A DNA stretch of 64,000 nucleotides, taken from positions 41,240,630-41,304,629 of the forward strand of contig OY292274.1 in NCBI GenBank assembly GCA_958496175.1, written 5' to 3'. The DNA is from Sisyra terminalis (lineage: Eukaryota > Arthropoda > Insecta > Neuroptera > Sisyridae). The position numbers and the translations under genes are program-made. The notes under the pieces are model-generated. The model did not search any database. It saw only the letters and a list, made by a program, of their open reading frames with translations, and had not been told where the DNA came from. Position 1 is the first letter of the stretch. Each line of letters begins with the position of its first letter. Of the stretch, positions 57,290 to 64,000 are shown one piece after another.

Positions 57290-58010
57290 AAATTAAAATG
57301 TTTTTCGTTTTTGTTGGTCCGAGTCGCGTCTGGATCGAATGGCCACGAGAAAAGTGTGCAATTAAAATAACGAACATCCATCTTTTGGCATTTTTCAAAT
57401 GAAAATAATATGTAACACACAATTGTTGAAAACCAATCGTGCGGAACACTGAAAAAGAGAAGTGGCTACGATTTTTAATGAAACCACTATACTTTGTTCT
57501 CGGTCCTTCATTAGTCTCGAAATCGTAAAGTTTCCAGCTTTCAAGCGCCATCATTTACAAAACGAGGCAATACAAATACACGAAACAGGTGATGTAAATC
57601 AAGAATATAGAATGGCGAGCAAATGCGGGGGGGGTGAGTTTTTCGGGATGAGGGAACCGTTTCGATGAATCTGCTCACACACATCCACCCATATGTGGTG
57701 GATGCGACGTGGAAATGGTTCATCGTTCCTTCCCAGTGGCTTTGAAACGGGGTTGAAAACCACCGCGAAAAGTTTATTTAGTGTTTAGCAATCGGCGGAC
57801 CTGGAAAAGTAGAGTAGTAAAATCGTTGAGTTCGCCATGCTATCCACCACCTCGTCACATCAACCACCCACCCTCTTTTGCCCTTCTCATGTTTCGTTTC
57901 GTTGGCGTTATGTTCGGATTACAATATTTCGAGTCCCTTGGTATTCATTTAGAACAATGTTGTGCAACACCCCCGGGACGCGCTTGTGTTTTATTTTGAG
58001 AACAACATTT
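57290..58010. promoter_or_regulatory. GC-rich island 5 (longest), candidate enhancer
   Basis: About 700 bp of GC-enriched, non-repetitive sequence, including a CATATGTGGTGGATGCGACG block with an inverted CATCCACCCATATG partner and a (G)8 run. Small frames on both strands lack homeodomain or splice support. Confidence 0.3.
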
Positions 58011-58747
58011 TTGCAGGCCTGAAACGTTTGCATAAATAAATACAAATCAACTCAGAATTCAAACTTGGGTTTTAAATGTTGCACCGATACCGTGTAGTTG
58101 AAAAAACCACAAAAAAAAAATGTCTCCAAATTAATTTTACTTGTACATATCGTATGATTTATGTTAACTACAAAATAGGTAATATTGTTTGAAAAATACT
58201 AGAATTTAAAAAAAATGTTTTGGATAGTTTGCTATCATATGTATTATATACCTACTTAATAATAAATCTTATACATTAAAAGTATGATAATTTGATATAT
58301 ATGACTATACTCGAATAGAAATTTATCTTCACGCGTTTCTAAGAGAACATTAAATCTATTTGCATCCTTATATAAAGCAGTGCTTCGAATGTGTACAGAA
58401 GAAAAAAATAAGCTTTTCAGAATTTAAAATAAAAAACAAAATATTTTTTACATTGAAAATTCTATAGACTTTAGGTTCGTGTAGTAATAACATTATTACA
58501 ATAGAAATTTTTATTTAGATATAGCGCTGAGTTTGCCACCAGAACAGTTAGAAAAAAGTATTATAGTTTCTTTAAAGTATCTAAATTACTATATCTTAGT
58601 TCCTTTATTTTTTGGTAAAAAGTAACTAGTATCTTAGGTACTTTTTGCTATCCAATATGCTTTTTTGCAAAATTTTTCAAAAGTAAAGTATGTTGTAAAG
58701 TTTACAACATACTGAAACTAATTTTGATAATGATCATTATTTTAATA

Positions 58748-58962
58748 AATAAATCATCAAACGTTTCGGGAAAAAACCTTCCCATCATCAGTGATGTAGG
58801 TACTAATTGCGACGACCGCGTCAGCATATCGAATTTTACAGACATATTTTATTACAAATATAATATGCCTGTAAAATTCAATATACTGATTTGCGGTCCT
58901 AGAAAATTTAGTATACCACTGATAATAGAAAGATTTTTTCCCGAAACGTTTTAAGATTTATT
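58748..58962. repeat. near-perfect foldback with CGTTTCGGGAAAAA ends
   Basis: Two arms of about 105 bp. Ends ATAAATCATCAAACGTTTCG and the complement of CGAAACGTTTTAAGATTTAT; inner blocks TTTTACAGACATATTTTATT and its complement meet at the centre (58855-58870). On the minus strand the left arm holds CTGATGA (58791-58785), a GGGAA/TTCCC hairpin and CGAAA, like the core of hammerhead ribozymes in Penelope-like elements. Confidence 0.7.
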
Positions 58963-59069
58963 TAAATAGTAGACTCCGTCAAAATTGGTTTCTTACGTTC
59001 TTCGTTAATTTCTCTTCCCACAAATACAATAATATTTATATCCCTTATTAATTTCTATTAAAATAAAAA

Positions 59070-59145
59070 AAAATCCAGGGGGCGCTGGGTAATGTTTTTT
59101 CTCGAAGGGGGCGATAGTCTAAATAAGTTTGGGAATCACAGTTGT
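59070..59145. mobile_element. hAT-like terminal fragment
   Basis: CCAGGGGGCGCTGGGTAATG, CGAAGGGGGCGATAG and AAGTTTGGGAATCACAG resemble the inner end and terminus of hAT MITEs. Single end only. Confidence 0.35.
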
Positions 59146-60129
59146 AAACCATAAAATGAGGGACCTGCTTACCTGATTGAACAAAATAATGTTTTCTTTG
59201 TAATTTTTTGGTTTTGACAAACTATAATTCTGTTTTGTAGGAATATTTTTATGTTTTTTCATATTTTTCTTTTTCGTTTGAAACTTTATTTTGCTTAGAT
59301 CTACAAAATTCGAAATATACTTCTCTTATTATTCTTCTATGTTTTTTTTCAATGTGTTGTGTTTACAAAGATTAAGATATATATACATACTTTCCTTTTT
59401 ACGTATATAGTATGCAAATAACTAAAAACTAAGTTTAATTAGCTCAGTTTAGTATCTTTTTGGTTACTTTTTTTTAATTTAAGTGATTTTTGAAGTAGTA
59501 GTCAGTCAGTTTGGTAATCCTGGAATATCCTGATTATTATTTAGAGTAGTTTCTTAGTAAAAACATTTTTTTTTTTGAAAAATTAAAAAAATCGACTCAT
59601 TGCATGTCAAATAATGTATATTGAAAGATCTCTAGTGACAAAAGTTACGGAAAATTGAAGAAATAACGAACGAAAAAAATATTCAATTTCCCAAAAGCAA
59701 AACGATTCATCTTACTCACGTCATTTTTTTTTGGGTATATTGTTTAGCTTTCACAAATTAATTTTTTTCTAGAATTTTCCATCGGGTGGTTGAAAAGTTA
59801 GAGTGTTTGAAGAAGGCTCATACTCAGGAATGGGTAGTTAAAAGCTGAAGAAGAAGAATAAAAATGGAAAAATTATACTTAAGACAGGACAAAGTTTTTA
59901 TGAGGATAAAATTGCATATATAATATATAATTGATTTGAATAAAAATAAGTATAAAATTTTATCCTCAAGACCTACCTAATGATGTTTCACACGCTTATA
60001 AACACCACTTTTTTACAGTTATATAAATATAACTTATAACAGCTATATAAATTCTCAACTATAATAGGAGGGAAAGTTTTTACGGATAATCGTAGAATAT
60101 GGATAATCCGTACTATAGTTATTTATTTC

Positions 60130-60660
60130 TAAAATACATAACAACTATTACACATTTCTAGGGCAGACAACTATTTAACATGTTCAATGGTCATCATTAT
60201 TAAGATTTTGGTTTGTTTACAGGGATCTCTTATTAATTTTTCAGTATCAGTTCGAATTTTTTTAAGAGCATTAATGGCGTTATATTCAAATTCCCTTGCT
60301 CGATGTACTCTAACAAAGTGTCAACCAAATTCAAGATCGTGTAGTGGCTAATGTGATTAATATTTTTTTCTTTTCCACTTTCTGCTTCCATACATTTTTT
60401 GAAAACCATACACGCATAAACCATCCTCAAACCTGATAATTGGCACACGAATAATCGAAAGTTTATTGTAGTGTACTATTTCCAATTTTCAAAGCTTTTC
60501 TACAAACTTTTATAGCGGTTTATACAAAAACGTTTTTCTTCCAGTTGTATAGAGCCTAGCCAGTGTAACTGGTAACATCCTTTCTACATTTCTTCCAGGT
60601 ATTCCAGTACTAATAATCTTCTAGTAAAATGAATGTGATATACGGACAGACGGATGGATA
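60130..60660 (-). pseudogene. frame-broken coding relic of unknown origin
   Basis: On the minus strand, stretches with ordinary protein composition lie in different frames: TGIPGRNVERMLPVTLARLY (about 60609-60550); QLSGLRMVYACMVFKKCMEA, then ISHYTILNLVDTLLEYIEQG (60445-60290); and, shifted, EYNAINALKKIRTDTEKLIR, DPCKQTKIL (60289-60200). At least two frameshifts and a stop separate them, with no splice signals at the breaks. A helical-repeat (TPR-like) source is possible. I cannot name the parent; a processed pseudogene or transposon-borne fragment are alternatives. Confidence 0.45.
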
Positions 60661-61389
60661 TGGACCAAACTATAAAAATATTTGATCCTAGTCCTCTGAA
60701 TATTTTTACCAATTTATCATCATCGAGGATCTGAAACTCTACAATAATAATAATATAAAAATTCTATTTGGACTGCTTAAAAAATTAAAATAAAAAAAAA
60801 TGGGGTTTGAATATGTTTGGAATAAAAAGACTTGGAAAAAAAAGTTCTAATTAAATCAGGCTGAATTTACAATTTTTTAAGTAAAATTTTGATTTCACTA
60901 ATAAAAAATTGCTGTGTCGCAATTTTCTTTATGCTTTTATCGTATTTACTGTATGCAATAGAAATTACTACAGGGTACGATTAACTACAGTGAAATTTAC
61001 CCTGAAATAAATTTCGAATCCCTCAATAGAAAACGATGCAGAACAATCAAACATATTATATCAATAGAACGTAAATTAAAACGAAATCTCATTTTGATAA
61101 AGCCTTTAAACATTGTAAGAATACAACCGCAGACAATTTAAATTACAAGTCAGCAAATCGAAATCAATTGACACATCGTAAACCTCATGATTAACCATTT
61201 GAAATCTATGATTGATCACACGATTATTTCCTTTTATCAATACATAACACTCAACATTATCGACATGGAAATGGCCAAATAAAATTCGATCCGAAATAAA
61301 TTTTAATAATATCTTCATAATTTCCATTGTTTCGCTCGTTTCGTTCGCCTTTTTCATATTTCACGGTACCAGATGGAACGGTTTGACTA

Positions 61390-61610
61390 AACAGTAGATA
61401 AATTTCCGCTCGCTAGCCGATTTCAATAGTTTTGGGGTGCGACGGGATGTGATGCGATGTCATCCCTTGTTGTAGGACCACATCGTTCCGGCACGTTGCC
61501 CGCAAGGGTGGATACAAGTTGCATTGAAAAGCGCGGCGGGATACAAAAGGAGGGCTGTCCTCCTTCCTACATGTCCTTTTATGCCTTCTCGACAATGACA
61601 CCGGCTGTGA
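61390..61610. promoter_or_regulatory. GC-rich island 6, candidate enhancer
   Basis: About 200 bp with GTGCGACGGGATGTGATGCG, CCGGCACGTTGCCCGC and GCGCGGCGGGATAC, non-repetitive, inside AT-rich intron. Not coding for a homeodomain on the minus strand. Confidence 0.3.
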
Positions 61611-62979
61611 GGATTGCTAACTGTTGATTAATCTGTTAAATTGAATTAAATCGACTCGATATTTTTATGTAATGTTCAATTGGATTTAATGGTAGAGGGA
61701 GGATGAGTTGCTCTTTGTTAAAATTTGTTTAGATAGTTACTTAAAATTTTTATTATTATTTTTTATATCTTAAAATTTATTTTAAAATATATTCTGTGTT
61801 AGTTTCGATAGGTTTTTTTTCAGATTAAAAAGCTGGGAATACCAAATTGACGAACACAGGACAATTCGTCCTATTCAATTAACAAATTGATTATTACATA
61901 ACTTTTGAGCTATATACGAACTCTTATCGCTAGAAAATTTTCAAAGCCAAAAAGATCCGACCCTTAATTTCAACTCTCAAGAAAGAAATAACAACGAAAA
62001 GTTTTCTTTCAATTGACTAAAAAAAAAAAAGAATTACAATATGAAAAGATGTCTCTGAAAGTTGGTAACGAGTATAATTAATCAATGGAAGTGGAAAGAT
62101 TTTCACTGTTGTAATAATTGAATTTCTACTGTAGTAAAAATCATAACTTAAATATTTTAACGTCTGTGAGAATTTAAAAAAAAAAAAACAATATTTTGAA
62201 TTTTACTTTGAGACTTTCTCAAATTAGACCGATGAATAAATTTAATATCTGAAGTCCACCATCTTAAATGAACATAATGAATTATTATGTATAGTACTGC
62301 CCAGAATGGCTTCCTAGGCACGTTATATTAATATCATGTACTTGACGTCTAAAATAAACCATTATAATTTAAAAATAATATCTCAAAGTTATTATTAATA
62401 TTTAAATTCTAACTATTAGTAGTAGACATTTATATATTATATTTTTTCCTTTTTTTTTGGTTTGGTGTTCACTTGGTTTTTGTTTGTAATACCATACATT
62501 TAAAACCTATTAAAATTGACATTTATATTTATTTTTTTCAAATTTAGTAATTACGGAGTAAAATACGTTGATATTCTTTAAACAAGTTTAATATTAGCGT
62601 AGTTACCATATTATATTAATTTAATAAAGATAATTTACCTCCTAACTTCATAATGTTGAATTGTTTGGGACTCGGATTAGAATCAAATTCAGTTATAAGA
62701 AATTCCTGATTTGTTCCGGATTTGTAATTGAAAAATTCAATGAAAGTAAAAAACAAAATTTGTTCGTTCATTAAGTTAACATTACAGTTTTGGTGTTAGT
62801 AAAAAATAACTACTAAAAACTCCTAATTATTATGGTGCTTTTTTGTGACTTGAGAAATTTAAATTTTCTTGTAAAGCTCTTTGTAGTGCTAAGTAGACGC
62901 TTAGAGCTTTTCTATATATATTAAAATTTCGATTTTTTTTTACTTTCTTAATTGGTACGATTTAGTGGCTTTATTTGAC

Positions 62980-64000
62980 ATATTTGAGCATATTTGACAG
63001 GGAAAACTTATTTGCTCGCATATTTTCTCGAGAAAAATCAGTTTAAAGAAAATTCCCCGTTTAGGTTGTTTTTCAAATATTGGATTTCCGAAAAAAAATT
63101 ACATCAACTATTTGAAATTTTATTTTGAAATTTGAAAGAAAAAAATTTTCGTTCGAAGAAAAATTTTGAAAAATTCAATTTTTGAAAATTGCTCCAAATC
63201 GAGCTTTTACTTTAAACTGCGTTTTCTCGGAAAATATGTAAGCGAAAACGTTTTTTCTTTCAAATGTCTCAAGCAAAGTTTACTGGTGACCAAGTGGTCT
63301 AAGTGGTCGCTTCAAAACTGGTAGGTGTTGGGTTCGAATTTCGTATAGAGCAAATTTTCAATATTTCTTGATATACGGATTTTTTATTAACCCTAGAGTC
63401 GTTAAAGACCTTAGCAGTTGTAAAGCGACGGTAAATAATACTAAAAAAGAAACTCTCGAACAACAAAAAACACCAAAATATTTTGTAGAACTAGTAACTA
63501 GTAGCTAGCTACCCCAAATTATAGCGCAAACAATAAAAATCGATATCGCAAAGTGTTAAAAATGTCAAAATCGAGCTATTTTTTTGAACAGTGTATTTCC
63601 GGGAAATTATGTCAGCGATTATTATTTTTCTTTCAAAACTCTGAAGCATCTCTCGAACAAAACAAAATTGGAATTTTTTAAAAGTAATTAAAAATGTTGT
63701 TAGTCGAGCTTTTTCTTTAAATAGAATTTTCTCGGTACATAAGCAAGTGGCGAAGGTTTTTATTCCAGAGATTTCAAATGATTTTATTCTAGAGCTTTCA
63801 AACGCCAACTAATGGTGGATTTTGGTTTTCGAAACTTCAATATTTGATGACAGTTCAGATCGAGCTTATTCTTTAAATGGCGTTTTCCCTAAAATTATGC
63901 CGGTGATACTTATGTTTCTTTTAGAACTCGTAAGTGACAAAAAACAGGGATTAATGACGCCAAAAAAACGATTTTTTTTTTGTTTTTTGAGCTTATTCTT
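62980..64000. repeat. degenerate tandem repeat running off the right edge
   Basis: A unit with TCGAGCT..TTCTTTAAA..CGTTTTC(T/C)CGG and TTTCAAA..CTC recurs. TCGAGC/GAGCTT landmarks are at about 63199, 63571, 63703, 63859 and 63987. Spacing is 130-160 bp, longer where the SINE intervenes. Copies are diverged. Confidence 0.55.
63282..63441 (+). mobile_element. tRNA-derived SINE inserted in tandem repeat
   Basis: A-box-like GGTGACCAAGTGGTCTAAG, CTTCAAAACTGGTAGGTG, B-box GGGTTCGAATTTCG, body ATTTTTTATTAACCCTAGAG, GACCTTAGCAG and tail AAAGCGACGGTAAATAATA. Flanks TCTCAAGCAAAG and TCTCGAACAACA look like a decayed target duplication. Confidence 0.75.

Noticed and set aside
57252..57999. Four frames of 60-100 codons
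   Set aside because: Overlapping on both strands within a GC island, without domains, splice partners or consistent composition.
58724..58954. 76-codon frame
   Set aside because: Falls within the foldback hairpin; the two halves are complements, not a gene.
1..64000. CRISPR arrays, operons or bacterial promoters
   Set aside because: The sequence is eukaryotic; the only regular repeats are the 94-bp satellite and a degenerate tandem array, neither with spacers.

Overview
The window is nuclear DNA of an animal, almost certainly an insect. It is very AT-rich. Its genes are split by GT-AG introns with in-phase junctions, and it is crowded with class II transposons, MITEs and a tRNA-derived SINE. 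The order of insect cannot be decided from this sequence.

Five host genes can be assembled from exons. (1) Minus strand, 561-2345: a four-exon gene for a 178-residue secreted six-cysteine protein. (2) Plus strand, 8618-16176: the last seven exons of a class V P4-ATPase (ATP10-type phospholipid flippase); its N-terminal exons are not seen and must lie left of base 1, so gene 1 and a piggyBac element appear to sit in one of its introns. (3) Plus strand, 20571-25198: a complete five-exon FAST-kinase-domain (FASTKD) mitochondrial RNA-processing protein of 631 residues; its last exon is only 25 codons long and lies after a 1.7 kb intron. (4) Minus strand, 25475-26540: a complete four-exon mitochondrial ornithine carrier of 301 residues, convergent with gene 3. 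(5) Minus strand, 30514-44021 and beyond the right edge: the last two exons of a paired-like homeobox gene (Phox2-like), separated by a 12.9 kb intron. The rest of its homeobox must lie to the right of base 64000, so about 20 kb on the right is intron with several GC-rich islands that could be enhancers.

Mobile DNA fills most of what is left. A structurally complete piggyBac (5232-7649) has TTAA target duplications, 13-bp perfect inverted repeats and an uninterrupted 575-residue DDD transposase. In the homeobox intron a 5.2 kb non-autonomous element with ~160 bp inverted repeats has inserted in a Tc1-like relic with a perfect 9-bp target duplication. It carries a 94-bp satellite organised as a 375-bp four-monomer higher-order repeat. 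Eight copies of one tRNA-derived SINE, several hAT-, Tc1-, pogo- and foldback-type elements, and a frame-broken coding relic (60130-60660) make up the rest.

The genes do not form an operon or pathway. What links them is position: genes 3 and 4 share a 277-bp convergent 3' space and both act in mitochondria, while genes 1 and 2 are probably nested.
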